NCBI RefSeq assembly: GCF_003858635.1
Contig: NZ_RQJO01000015.1
Location: forward strand, 372,001 to 436,000
Source of the DNA: Larkinella rosea
GTDB lineage: Bacteria; Bacteroidota; Bacteroidia; Cytophagales; Spirosomataceae
Direction of reading: 5' to 3'
DNA: 64,000 nucleotides
Shown piece by piece: positions 1 through 9,189 of the stretch. Position numbers and translations under genes: made by a program. The notes below the pieces were generated by a model. That model worked only from the letters and a program-made list of their open reading frames with translations. It did no database searches and was not told the origin of the DNA. Positions within the stretch are counted from its first letter, which is position 1; every line of letters starts with the position of its first letter.

Positions 1-903
1 CTCGCTACGGGCGATTATAAATACCATTTATTGCGCATATTACCCATTTTTCAACAGGGAAAACCGGCGCGCTGGGTTGGTACGTTTACGGACATCCATC
101 CGCAGAAATTAGCCGCCGAACTGCTGGAGCAAAAAGTTGAATTACGAACGAAAGAACTCCTGGTTAAAAACCTGGAACTGGAACGAAGCAACCATGAGCT
201 TCAGCAATTTACCTGGGTTGTTTCGCACGATTTAAAAGAACCGCTTCGGAAAATACAGATTTTGAATGACCTGATTAAAGAAAAGTATTTATCCGGAAAT
301 TCAGAAGCAATAAGCTACCTCGATCGGTCCATTAATTCATCGGCCAGGATGTCCGGTTTGATCAATGATTTGTTGTCGTATGCCCAGTTATCGACCCCGG
401 CTTTATTTCAGCCGACTAATTTGAGCCATTTGCTCAACGAAATTCTGGTTGATTTTGACGAAATTATTCATGCCAAAAAAGCCGTAGTTACGATCGACCA
501 ATTGCCGGTGATCGATACCGTACCCGGGCGCATCCGGCAGGTTTTTCAGAACCTGCTCAGCAATGCACTGAAGTTTTCTAAAAAAGATATCCCACCCGTT
601 ATTCGCATCACGTCTGAGCGTATTGCCGAAAAAAACGTGGATAGCGAACGGAATCCGGATGGCGGTTTTTATCGTATTGTGGTGAGTGACAACGGGATTG
701 GATTCGACGAAAAATTCATGGATCGTATTTTTGTCATCTTCCAGCGTTTAACCGACCGGGCGAGTTACGAAGGGACCGGCATTGGTCTGGCTATTGCCAA
801 GAAAAATATGGATAAACACAATGGAATTATTTCTGCCAGAAGTCAGGTCAATGAAGGTAGCCAATTTATATTGATTTTGCCGATTCACCAGATAAACGAA
901 TAA
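1..903 (+). CDS. Sensor histidine kinase, C-terminal part (5' end outside window)
   Basis: Partial gene: the frame is open from base 1 and the first visible residues read as the end of a PAS/PAC sensor fold (motif WVGTFTDIHPQ). A short coiled coil (visible residues about 40-65) leads to a HisKA domain with H box WVVSHDLKEPL (His76). A HATPase_c domain follows with N box NLLSNALKFS (Asn188), DNGIGFD and GTGIGLAI. There is no attached receiver, so phosphate would go to a separate protein. The visible part has no membrane segment. The next gene begins 27 bp downstream, and the five genes up to base 6351 look like one signalling operon. The input signal cannot be read from this fragment. Confidence 0.93.
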   Translation, partial: LATGDYKYHLLRILPIFQQGKPARWVGTFTDIHPQKLAAELLEQKVELRTKELLVKNLELERSNHELQQFTWVVSHDLKEPLRKIQILNDLIKEKYLSGNSEAISYLDRSINSSARMSGLINDLLSYAQLSTPALFQPTNLSHLLNEILVDFDEIIHAKKAVVTIDQLPVIDTVPGRIRQVFQNLLSNALKFSKKDIPPVIRITSERIAEKNVDSERNPDGGFYRIVVSDNGIGFDEKFMDRIFVIFQRLTDRASYEGTGIGLAIAKKNMDKHNGIISARSQVNEGSQFILILPIHQINE

Positions 904-930
904 AAAGACCGGGTTCATAAGCGCGAAGGT

Positions 931-3900
931 ATGCCGCAATCGACTAATAATTCCGTTATCCGACAATTACAGATTGTCTTTTCCTTTTCCATATTGTTGC
1001 TGTTGCTCAGTTTGGTGGCTTCTTTTTACAGCACCCAGAAACTGATCAGCAATTCTCAGTTAGTAAATCATACCAATCAGGTATTGATCGAAGCGGAGAA
1101 CATTATATCGTATGTCAAAGATGCAGAAACCGGCCAGCGTGGATTTATCATTACGCTCGATCCGCTTTTCCTACAGCCTTATAATGGGGCCTATGAAAAA
1201 GTACAGGCCAGTTATAATTCCGTCAGAAATATGACAGCTGATAATCGCATTCAGCAAAAGAGCCTTTCGGAAGCCAAGACATTATTTGATGCGAAGTTTG
1301 TCCAGATGCAACGCATTATCGACATGGCAAAACGAAATAAGTACTTTGTCAATGATACGATTTCGCGGCAGAGTGAAATGATACGGGGAAAGAAGATTAT
1401 GGACGATCTTCGATCCTTGATCAACCAAATTAAAATGGATGAAAATGCCTTACTGAACAGGCGGATTGAGCAGCAGCAAATTTACATTACGTATACGCCC
1501 TATCTGCTCGTTATAGCAGCATTTATATCGGTATTGATTACCGCCAGCGCTTATTTACGGATTAAAAAAGACCTCGACGATCGACTTGCCAAGCAAAAAT
1601 TAGCCGAAGAAAAATACCGCGAAACCGCTGCAAGAATTACCGTCATGGAGGACATAACGTCCGACATTGCCGAAGGAAATTACGCCATCCGAAGTGAAGA
1701 TAACAAAGACGATGAACTGGGTCGAATTGCCCGGGCATTGAACACGATGGCGACGTCGCTGGAAACCACTTTTACCGATTTAAATAATAAAAACTGGCTG
1801 CAAACCGGCACGGTTAACTTAAACGAAGCCATTCGGGGGGAGCGGGATCTGGAAAAACTCGCCGACAACCTGATTGAGACGTTAACCAGTTACATCAATG
1901 CGCCTTTGGGAACGGTTTACATTATCGATAGCGATTCGAGTTTTAAACTGGCGGGAAGTTATGCAGCAACCGACGCACCGACTACGGTTAAAATCGGCGA
2001 AGGACTGGTTGGCGAGGTTATTAAAAGCAGAAAGCCGCTTCTGGTTGATAACCTGCCCGCCAATTACCTGAACGTCAATTCGTCGTTAGGACATACTCCG
2101 CCCGTAGCCCTGATTATTGTGCCGCTGGTGTATGCCCGCACGTGCATTGGAGTCATTGAAATCGGTTTTTTGAAGAAACCCGAACCGCTGGAAATCGAGT
2201 TTCTGGAAGCCAACCTCGAAACCATTGCCATTGGCGTCAATGCTGCTTTGGATTACGTGAAACTTCAGAATTTCCTGGAAGAAACCCAGGCGCAATCGGA
2301 AGAGTTGCAGGCCCAGCACAACGAGCTGGAAAATGTGAATGCGGAGCTGGAAGCGCAGTCGCTGAAACTACAGGCGTCAGAGGAAGAGTTGCGGGTGCAG
2401 CAGGAAGAATTGCAGCAAACCAATTCGGAACTCGAAGAACGCAGCGTTTTGCTGGAAGAAAAGAACGAGGAAATTCAACGGAAAGCGGAAGAACTGGAAC
2501 TGACGACCCGGTATAAATCCGAATTTCTGGCTAATATGTCACACGAATTGCGGACGCCCCTCAATTCGATTCTGTTGCTGAGCCGGTTGCTGGCCGAAAA
2601 CAACGAAGAAAATCTGTCGGGCGATCAGATCGATTACGCCAAAGTGATTCAGTCGTCCGGGAACGGCTTGCTCGGGTTGATTGATGAAATTCTGGATCTT
2701 TCCAAGATTGAAGCCGGTCAGATGAAGCTGGAGTACCTGGACGTAGCACTTCCCGAAATAACCGATGAGGTTCAGTCTTTGTTTGCGCCACTGGCGAAAG
2801 ATAAAGGGCTGGATTTTAACGTAATTGTTGAGAAGGACGTGCCGGCAGTGATTGAAACCGATAAGATGCGGTTGGGACAAGTTTTGAAGAATTTGATTTC
2901 CAATGCATTGAAATTCACGTCGAAAGGGAGCGTAACATTGACCATAAAACGGCCCGAAAATGCGGATTCAATGCTCAGCTTTATCGTGAAAGATACCGGC
3001 ATTGGCATACCGCCGGAAAAACAGCAACTTATTTTTGAGGCTTTTCAGCAGGCCGACGGCTCAACCAAACGGAAGTATGGCGGCACCGGTTTAGGCTTGT
3101 CCATTAGCCGGGAATTGACAAAGCTGCTGGGTGGCGAAATTGTACTTTTTAGCAAAGTCAACGAAGGGAGCGAGTTTACGGTAACCATTCCCACGAGCAG
3201 TTTGCCCGCGGCTAATTTGCCGGGGAAAACCACTCAATATGTGAACCGGAGCCCCGAGCCCGCAGCTGTCACCGAGGTTACCGGACCGGATCAATACATC
3301 AGCACAACCATTCCGGAAAGTATTCCGGACGACCGGAATGCGATTACGGAGCGCGACAAAACGATCCTGATTATTGAAGACGACACCAATTTTGCCAAAT
3401 CGCTGCTGGATTATTCCCGGCAGAAAGGGTACAAAGGCATTGTTGCCGTTCGGGGTGATGAAGGGCTCAAACTGGCCGGAATCTATAAACCGCTCGGGAT
3501 TTTACTGGACATTCAATTACCAATCATGAGTGGATGGCAGGTGATGGACGCCCTAAAAGCCGATCCGCAAACCCGGCCTATTCCGGTACACATTATGTCG
3601 TCGCACAAATTAAAAAATGAAAGTTTGCTGAAAGGAGCGGTCGATTTCGTGGATAAACCGGTCGCATTCGAGCAGATGCAGGAAGTCTTTAAAAAGATTG
3701 AATACGTTTTGAATCGGACGAGTAAGAAAGTGCTGATTATTGAAGATAATCCCAAACACGCCAAAGCCCTGGCGTATTTTCTGGAGACGTTCAACATTCA
3801 TTCCGAACTGAAAAGCAACGTGCCGGAAGGGGTGAATGCATTGCAGAAAGAGGAAATCGATTGCGTTATTTTAGACATGGGTATTCCGGATCCCAAAGCC

Positions 3901-4536
3901 TACGAAATACTGGAAGAAGCCAAAAAAAATCCGGGTCTGGAAAACCTGCCGATTATCATTTTTACCGGCAAAAGTCTTTCGCTGGCCGAAGAATTAAAAA
4001 TTAAGAAATACGCCGATTCGATCATTATCAAAACCGCTCATTCCTACCAGCGTATGTTGGATGAAGTGTCGCTTTTCCTCCATTTGGTCGAAGACAACAA
4101 GAAAACCGGTACGACCAGCAATGATTTCAAAAAACTGGGCGCCTTGAGTCAGGTACTGGCGAATAAAACCGTGTTGGTTGCCGATGACGACGTTCGGAAT
4201 ATTTTCTCACTTTCGAAGGCCCTGGAAACGTATAAAATGAACGTCGTTACGGCCTTGGATGGGAAAGAAGCATATCAGAAACTTCAGGAAAATCCGAATA
4301 TCGATGTGGTTTTACTGGACATGATGATGCCGCAGATGGATGGCTACGAAACTGCTAAAAAAATCCGGGAAAATCACCAATGGAGGAATTTGCCGGTTAT
4401 TGCCGTTACCGCAAAAGCGATGACGGGCGACCGGGAAAAATGCATTCAGGCGGGCGCATCCGATTACATTACCAAGCCTGTTGACATTGATCAACTGATG
4501 TCTTTATTGCGGGTCTGGCTCTATGAACGTTCCTGA
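931..4536 (+). CDS. Hybrid histidine kinase: CHASE3-HAMP-GAF-HisKA-HATPase-three receivers
   Basis: A 1201-residue membrane-bound hybrid kinase. TM1 (about residues 14-33) and TM2 (about 184-206) bracket a CHASE3 sensor with the motif DAETGQRGF. A HAMP-like linker (about 225-290), a GAF domain (about 300-445) and a long Glu/Gln-rich coiled coil (about 445-530) follow. HisKA has the H box MSHELRTPL (His538), and HATPase_c has the N box NLISNALKF and GTGLGLSIS. Three receivers end the protein. The first has LLDIQLPIMSGW and the third DMMMPQMDGY. The middle one has LDMGIPDPKAY, lacks the usual M-P-x-M-D-G loop and is probably divergent. The third receiver closely resembles the stand-alone receiver encoded next. 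Expected to sense at the membrane and relay phosphate along the operon. Confidence 0.95.
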   Translation: MPQSTNNSVIRQLQIVFSFSILLLLLSLVASFYSTQKLISNSQLVNHTNQVLIEAENIISYVKDAETGQRGFIITLDPLFLQPYNGAYEKVQASYNSVRNMTADNRIQQKSLSEAKTLFDAKFVQMQRIIDMAKRNKYFVNDTISRQSEMIRGKKIMDDLRSLINQIKMDENALLNRRIEQQQIYITYTPYLLVIAAFISVLITASAYLRIKKDLDDRLAKQKLAEEKYRETAARITVMEDITSDIAEGNYAIRSEDNKDDELGRIARALNTMATSLETTFTDLNNKNWLQTGTVNLNEAIRGERDLEKLADNLIETLTSYINAPLGTVYIIDSDSSFKLAGSYAATDAPTTVKIGEGLVGEVIKSRKPLLVDNLPANYLNVNSSLGHTPPVALIIVPLVYARTCIGVIEIGFLKKPEPLEIEFLEANLETIAIGVNAALDYVKLQNFLEETQAQSEELQAQHNELENVNAELEAQSLKLQASEEELRVQQEELQQTNSELEERSVLLEEKNEEIQRKAEELELTTRYKSEFLANMSHELRTPLNSILLLSRLLAENNEENLSGDQIDYAKVIQSSGNGLLGLIDEILDLSKIEAGQMKLEYLDVALPEITDEVQSLFAPLAKDKGLDFNVIVEKDVPAVIETDKMRLGQVLKNLISNALKFTSKGSVTLTIKRPENADSMLSFIVKDTGIGIPPEKQQLIFEAFQQADGSTKRKYGGTGLGLSISRELTKLLGGEIVLFSKVNEGSEFTVTIPTSSLPAANLPGKTTQYVNRSPEPAAVTEVTGPDQYISTTIPESIPDDRNAITERDKTILIIEDDTNFAKSLLDYSRQKGYKGIVAVRGDEGLKLAGIYKPLGILLDIQLPIMSGWQVMDALKADPQTRPIPVHIMSSHKLKNESLLKGAVDFVDKPVAFEQMQEVFKKIEYVLNRTSKKVLIIEDNPKHAKALAYFLETFNIHSELKSNVPEGVNALQKEEIDCVILDMGIPDPKAYEILEEAKKNPGLENLPIIIFTGKSLSLAEELKIKKYADSIIIKTAHSYQRMLDEVSLFLHLVEDNKKTGTTSNDFKKLGALSQVLANKTVLVADDDVRNIFSLSKALETYKMNVVTALDGKEAYQKLQENPNIDVVLLDMMMPQMDGYETAKKIRENHQWRNLPVIAVTAKAMTGDREKCIQAGASDYITKPVDIDQLMSLLRVWLYERS

Positions 4537-4593
4537 TTTTTGCGTTTAATTCGTACATATAACCAATCTGATCAACGCAATTAAACCAGCACA

Positions 4594-4959
4594 ATGGGTA
4601 AAAAAAGAATTTTGATTATTGACGACGATGCCCGTAATATTTTTGCCCTGAGCGCTACCTTACGGGCGCGGTCGTTCGAATGTATTTCGTGCACGAGCGC
4701 GCGGGATGCGCTGGAGTTACTGAAAACCGATGAGGTGGTAGATGCCGTTCTGATCGACATGATGATGCCCGAAATGGACGGGTATGGGGCCATTCCGCAC
4801 ATAAAAAACATTACAAAGCGTGTTCATACGCCAATTTTTGCCGTGACGGCACAGGCGATGGTCGGCGACCGGGAAAAATGTTTGCAGGCCGGTGCGACGG
4901 ATTATATTTCAAAACCGGTCGATGTCGATCGTCTGTTGCAGTTGCTATCGCGTATTTAA
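4594..4959 (+). CDS. Single-domain response regulator (CheY-like)
   Basis: A 121-residue receiver with no output domain. It has the acidic pair in IIDDD (about residues 8-12), phosphoacceptor Asp55 in LIDMMMPEMDGY, the conserved Thr in AVTAQAM and Lys in ISKPVD. It shares unusually long stretches with receiver 3 of the upstream hybrid kinase (RNIF, DMMMP, GDREKC, QAGA, DYI, KPVD), so it probably arose by duplication of that domain or the reverse. It lies 57 bp after the hybrid kinase and 10 bp before the CheR gene. With no DNA-binding part it likely acts as a phosphorelay shuttle or through protein contacts. Family assignment is sure; the partner is inferred. Confidence 0.95.
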   Translation: MGKKRILIIDDDARNIFALSATLRARSFECISCTSARDALELLKTDEVVDAVLIDMMMPEMDGYGAIPHIKNITKRVHTPIFAVTAQAMVGDREKCLQAGATDYISKPVDVDRLLQLLSRI

Positions 4960-4969
4960 TGCATTGGTG

Positions 4970-5779
4970 ATGATAGAAGATACGGAGGTCGACCTGGTAT
5001 TAAACGACCTGTTTGAATTATACGGGTATGACTTCACCAATTACGCGAAAGCGTCGTTGAAGCGACGAATTAGCCGATTATTTATTCTGGATAAATTTCC
5101 AAGTTTTGCCGAGTTTCGGTACCGGCTTAAATCGGACGCAAACTACATCAAACGGGTCATTGAAGGGCTTACCGTAACCGTTACGGAAATGTACCGCGAC
5201 CCGCAATTTTACAAAGCTTTACGAACCGAAGTAATTCCGACGCTATCGGCCAAACCTTTCATTCGAATCTGGCATGCCGGATGTTCAACTGGCGAGGAAG
5301 TGTTTTCAATGGCGATCCTGCTGAAAGAAGCGGGGCTACTCCATAAATCCTTGCTGTATGCCACCGATTTAAATCCGGAAGTACTTGAAAAAGCGCGGAA
5401 AGGAATCTTTCCATTGCTGCAGATGAAACAATATTCAGAGAACTATATTGAATCGGGGGGAAAGAATGATTTTTCGGCGTATTATACCGCCCAATACGGA
5501 CAGGCTAAATTTGAAGAACTATTGGCCGAACGCATGATTTTTTCGACCCATAATTTAGTTTCTGATCGCTCTTTCAACGAGTTCGATCTTATTTTGTGCC
5601 GGAATGTCTTGATCTATTTCGATAAATATTTACAGGAACGAGTCCTGAATTTATTCGATGAAAGTATCGGTACACTCGGTTATCTGGCATTGGGCTCAAA
5701 AGAAACACTGAATTTCTCCTCCATTAAACCCGGGTATAAGCAATTAAATAAGGAAAAAATATGGCGGAAAATAAGCTGA
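4970..5779 (+). CDS. cheR: CheR-type protein-glutamate O-methyltransferase
   Basis: A SAM-dependent methyltransferase of the CheR family, 269 residues from ATG 4970. The frame is open further upstream, but an earlier start would overlap the receiver gene and add unrelated residues. The all-alpha N-domain is seen in YAKASLKRRISRLF. The SAM-binding Rossmann part shows IWHAGCSTGEEVFSMAI, LLYATDLNPEVLEKA and FDLILCRNVLIYF. CheR methylates receptor glutamates in chemotaxis, but there is no receptor (MCP), CheA or CheW in view. Here it sits with histidine kinases and CheB, an arrangement also seen in non-motile Bacteroidota. Its substrate may be one of the kinase coiled coils (inference). It overlaps cheB by 19 bp, so translation is probably coupled. 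Confidence 0.93.
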   Translation: MIEDTEVDLVLNDLFELYGYDFTNYAKASLKRRISRLFILDKFPSFAEFRYRLKSDANYIKRVIEGLTVTVTEMYRDPQFYKALRTEVIPTLSAKPFIRIWHAGCSTGEEVFSMAILLKEAGLLHKSLLYATDLNPEVLEKARKGIFPLLQMKQYSENYIESGGKNDFSAYYTAQYGQAKFEELLAERMIFSTHNLVSDRSFNEFDLILCRNVLIYFDKYLQERVLNLFDESIGTLGYLALGSKETLNFSSIKPGYKQLNKEKIWRKIS

Positions 5780-6351
5780 AAAATACTTGTAAAGCTGTCG
5801 TTATTGGCGGTTCTGCGGGTAGTATTGAAGTGTTGTTAAAACTACTTCCGGCTTTATCTTCGCCTTTGTCGTTTGCGGTAATTATTGTCCTGCACCGAAA
5901 AAATTCGACCGATTCATCGCTGGTTAATCTGCTGGCGCTTAAAACCAGCCTGCCGATTCGGGAGGTGGAAGACAAAGATGCGGCCAAACCGGGAGCAATT
6001 TACCTGGCCCCCGCCGATTACCATCTGTTAATCGAAAAAGAAGAAGTGTTTGCGCTGGACGATTCGGAAAAAATCAATTATAGCCGACCTTCCCTCGACG
6101 TTACCTTCGAATCGGCGGCCGATGTCTACGGTTCTTCCCTGGTCGGAATTCTGTTGTCGGGCGCGAATGCCGACGGAACGGCGGGATTGAATGCCGTCAA
6201 AAAAAACGGTGGAATTATTGTTGCCCAAAAACCGGAAACCGCTCAATCCAGTTTTATGCCCCAGCAAGCCATTTTAAATGCCCCGATTGACTTTATATTT
6301 GATGTCGATGAAATAGCGGTTTTTGTCAATTCGTTCAATACCAAAGCCTGA
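5761..6351 (+). CDS. cheB: CheB-type protein-glutamate methylesterase without receiver domain
   Basis: A 196-residue protein covering only the CheB methylesterase domain. The catalytic triad is visible as Ser18 in VIGGSAGS, His45 in IIVLHRKN and Asp138 in SGANADGTAG. The oxyanion and C-terminal regions (VAQKPETAQSSFMPQQAI) also match the family. Classical CheB carries an N-terminal receiver that inhibits the esterase until phosphorylated. That receiver is absent, so activity is either constitutive or controlled in trans, perhaps by the single receiver two genes upstream. Its ATG lies inside the end of cheR. It is the last gene of the rightward operon and ends 2 bp from a convergent lipoprotein gene. 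Confidence 0.94.
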   Translation: MAENKLKNTCKAVVIGGSAGSIEVLLKLLPALSSPLSFAVIIVLHRKNSTDSSLVNLLALKTSLPIREVEDKDAAKPGAIYLAPADYHLLIEKEEVFALDDSEKINYSRPSLDVTFESAADVYGSSLVGILLSGANADGTAGLNAVKKNGGIIVAQKPETAQSSFMPQQAILNAPIDFIFDVDEIAVFVNSFNTKA

Positions 6352-6353
6352 TG

Positions 6354-7130
6354 TTACTGTTCCTCCACATTTCCCGCTCCCAATTCCTGAAATAACGTCT
6401 GCCAGTATTGCGTCACCGCCGGATTGTTTTCTTTGACCGATGCATTGGGCGCAAACGGTAAAATCATCGAAATATCGGGGCTGCCAATGGTGTACTGCTT
6501 CAACTGACCGGCGTCGGCTTTGGCCCATTCCTCCGCCTGTGCGTTGTCTTTGGGGGGTGTTTTATGGAAATCCCGGCGCCCGGCGCGGTAGACACTTTCC
6601 ACCATGTCGCTCAGGTAATACACCTTCACCGTCGCACCGGTTTCGTTGGCTTTGGCAATTACCGGCAAACTGGCCCAGATATCGGTTTCCTTGCTCGACG
6701 ACGACGGATTGGGAGCTGCCAGTTGCTGCAACACGCGCTGACGGATGGCGGTTTTTTCGCGGCCCAGCGATAAATCGAAACTGGTTTGGGCGGCTTCGCG
6801 GTCGGTGGCGTTGGCGCTGCTGATGTCTTCCATTTCCGAGCGCGTCGTTACTGAGAGCGCGCGGGCCTTTGACGTATTTTCGTGGATGAAATAAACGTCC
6901 AGTTTATCGCCTTTGTTCTTGACATTCTGTTCGATAATCTCGTTGACCGCTCCCTGGTATTTCTGCGCAACAAATGCTTTGTTGGCATTGACGCTGACGG
7001 ATTTATCCAAAAAAATCAGCGTATAGATGGGCTCGGTTTTGGCCGTTTTCGGATCGCCTTCTTTTCCCGAATCAGACGAACAGGCCGCGAGAGTCAGGAG
7101 CAGAACGCAGCTAAAAACTATTTTTCTCAT
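6354..7130 (-). CDS. Lipoprotein with VWA-like MIDAS motif
   Basis: A 258-residue lipoprotein. The signal peptide ends in the lipobox LAAC (Cys17), followed by a Ser/Asp-rich tether, so the mature protein is membrane-anchored. Near residue 40, IFLDKSVSV fits the D-x-S-x-S metal-ion-dependent adhesion motif that opens von Willebrand A-like folds. A later strand (VKVYYLSDMVES) would fit the second metal-coordinating loop. No enzyme motif was seen. It stands alone on the minus strand, convergent with cheB, with 247 bp to the divergent amidohydrolase gene. I cannot name a specific function. A VWA-like binding role is inference from one motif and the predicted strand pattern. Confidence 0.8.
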   Translation of the reverse strand: MRKIVFSCVLLLTLAACSSDSGKEGDPKTAKTEPIYTLIFLDKSVSVNANKAFVAQKYQGAVNEIIEQNVKNKGDKLDVYFIHENTSKARALSVTTRSEMEDISSANATDREAAQTSFDLSLGREKTAIRQRVLQQLAAPNPSSSSKETDIWASLPVIAKANETGATVKVYYLSDMVESVYRAGRRDFHKTPPKDNAQAEEWAKADAGQLKQYTIGSPDISMILPFAPNASVKENNPAVTQYWQTLFQELGAGNVEEQ

Positions 7131-7377
7131 AGTTGCTTAATAATCATCAGATTTCCGGTTGCCGAAACGACGACAGCGGTATTTGTAAAACTTTCCCCAC
7201 AGTGAGTTGTTTGGCGCTGGCGTGTCGATCCGGAATAATTTGTATTTTCTCTTTCAATAATTATCCGAATCAGTGCTTTTATCGATCTCGATTTAAAACC
7301 GTATTCCGGAAAATCAAATGTACCAACAAACTCTGTATCTTGCTTAATATGCTGATCAACAAACCTTCTCTTACGGT

Positions 7378-9003
7378 ATGAACCTTGTTTTTACCCGGTT
7401 TAGTATCCTCGTTCTTGTCGTTATTTCGTTTGCGGTCCGGGTGTCGGCCCAGATCACGAACGCTCCCGCGCGCAACGAAGGCGACGGCCCGCACAAACGA
7501 CTTATTATCCGGGGCGTTACGCTCATCAACAGCACCGGAGCGCCCCCGATCGGGCCGGTAGACATTGTGGTGGAGAAAAACCGCATCGCCCAGATCCGGC
7601 AGGTCGGTCATCCCGGCGTTCCGATCGATGCCAAAAACCGCCCCCCACTGAATCCTGGTGACAAGGAACTGAACTGCGAAGGCATGTATCTGATGCCCGG
7701 TTTTGTTGATATGCACGGCCACATCGGTGGCAAAGCACAGGGAACGCCCTCGGAATACGTTTTTAAACTCTGGCTGGGTCACGGTATTACCACCATTCGC
7801 GACCCGTCGGCGGGCAACGGTCTGGATTGGGTGCTGGAACATCGGGGCAAAAGCGAACGCAACGAAATAACCGCTCCCCGCATTAAAGCGTATACCTCGT
7901 TCGGACAGGGCGCAAAAGAACCCATCACAACGCCGGAGCAGGCCCGGGCCTGGGTGCGCGAAAATGCGAAGAAGGGCGCCGACGGCATCAAGTTTTTCGG
8001 GGCCGAACCGGCGGTTTTTCGGGCGGCTCTGGACGAAAACAAAAAACTGGGCCTGCGTTCGGCCTGTCACCATGCTCAACTGGAAGTAGCCCGCATGAAC
8101 GCACTGGCGACGGCCAAAGCCGGGCTGACGTCGATGGAACACTGGTACGGTTTACCCGAAGCGCTGTTTGAAGACAAAACCATTCAGTCGTATCCGGCGG
8201 ATTATAATTACAACAACGAACAAAACCGTTTCGAGGAAGCCGGAAAACTCTGGCTGCAAGCCGCCAAACCGGGTACAGAAAAGTGGAATAAAGTGATGGA
8301 CGAGCTGATTGCGCTGGATTTTACGATCGATCCGACCTTCAATATTTACGAAGCCAACCGCGAGCTGATGCTGGCCCGCCGGTCGGAATGGCACGATGAA
8401 TACACGCTTCCGGCACTCTGGCGGTTTTACGGACCGAGCCGGATTTCGCACGGTTCCTACTGGCACAACTGGGGCACGGAACAGGAAGTGACCTGGAAGC
8501 GCAATTACCAGCTCTGGATGGCGTTTGTGAACGAATACAAAAACCGGGGTGGCCGCGTCACGACGGGTTCGGACTCAGGCTTTATTTACCAGTTATATGG
8601 TTTTGCCTACATCCGCGAGCTGGAACTGCTGCGCGAAGCCGGTTTTCACCCGCTGGAAGTGATCCGGGCGGCCACGCTGAAAGGCGCGGAAGCCCTCGGC
8701 ATGGCCGATCAGATTGGTTCAGTGGAAGTCGGGAAGTTCGCTGATTTTGTGATTACGGAAGAAAATCCGCTGGCGAATCTGAAAGTGTTGTACGGCACCG
8801 GCGCGATTCACTTGAACGAGAAGAACGAAGTGACGCGGGTAGGAGGGGTGAAGTACACCGTGAAAGACGGTATTGTCTACGATGCCAAACAACTCCTGGC
8901 CGACGTCCGGAAGATTGTCGTCGAGGCCAAACAGAAAGAAAACTTCGAAATCACCCAACCGGGCATGCCGCCCAAACCGGCCAAGCTTTCGGGGGGGAAT
9001 TAA
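7378..9003 (+). CDS. Secreted amidohydrolase-superfamily enzyme
   Basis: A 541-residue exported metal-dependent hydrolase. An N-terminal signal peptide (about residues 1-25, ending VSAQ) precedes a small beta domain and a TIM barrel. The entry metal motif is GFVDMHGHIGG (H-x-H). Later ligands are probably in SACHHAQ and SMEHWYG, and the catalytic Asp in TTGSDSGF. The C-terminal part (GKFADFVITEENPLANL) is the returning beta sandwich typical of cyclic amidohydrolases and imidazolonepropionase-like enzymes. Substrates of this branch include peptides and cyclic amides; the sequence does not settle which. It is single-gene and convergent with an M28 peptidase, separated by a large inverted repeat. 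Confidence 0.9.
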   Translation: MNLVFTRFSILVLVVISFAVRVSAQITNAPARNEGDGPHKRLIIRGVTLINSTGAPPIGPVDIVVEKNRIAQIRQVGHPGVPIDAKNRPPLNPGDKELNCEGMYLMPGFVDMHGHIGGKAQGTPSEYVFKLWLGHGITTIRDPSAGNGLDWVLEHRGKSERNEITAPRIKAYTSFGQGAKEPITTPEQARAWVRENAKKGADGIKFFGAEPAVFRAALDENKKLGLRSACHHAQLEVARMNALATAKAGLTSMEHWYGLPEALFEDKTIQSYPADYNYNNEQNRFEEAGKLWLQAAKPGTEKWNKVMDELIALDFTIDPTFNIYEANRELMLARRSEWHDEYTLPALWRFYGPSRISHGSYWHNWGTEQEVTWKRNYQLWMAFVNEYKNRGGRVTTGSDSGFIYQLYGFAYIRELELLREAGFHPLEVIRAATLKGAEALGMADQIGSVEVGKFADFVITEENPLANLKVLYGTGAIHLNEKNEVTRVGGVKYTVKDGIVYDAKQLLADVRKIVVEAKQKENFEITQPGMPPKPAKLSGGN

Positions 9004-9007
9004 AACC

Positions 9008-9188
9008 GTCTTGAACCGCCGGGCGGCCCCGCGGGATTTCACAGATTAAAGGATTAAGAGGATAGGCTACGCAATCTTTTAATCTCTATATATTCTGTTA
9101 ATCCCTTAATCTGCGTAATCCCACGGGGCCGCCCGGCGGTTCAAGACTGTTAATCCTTTAATCCGCGGAATCCCGGTTCAAGACGGTT
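9008..9188. repeat. Long inverted repeat with GC-rich 16-bp core and extra partial copy
   Basis: Two arms of about 50 bp (9008-9057 and 9098-9147) are inverted copies at roughly 90 percent identity. Each carries the core CGGGGCCGCCCGGCGG (9124-9139, and its complement at 9016-9031). A third, shorter copy of the right arm follows at 9149-9188 and lacks that core. It fills the space between two convergent genes and could act as a bidirectional terminator. The same core recurs at 31383-31398 with different flanks, so it is an interspersed repeat rather than a simple terminator. Confidence 0.85.
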
Positions 9189-9189
9189 A

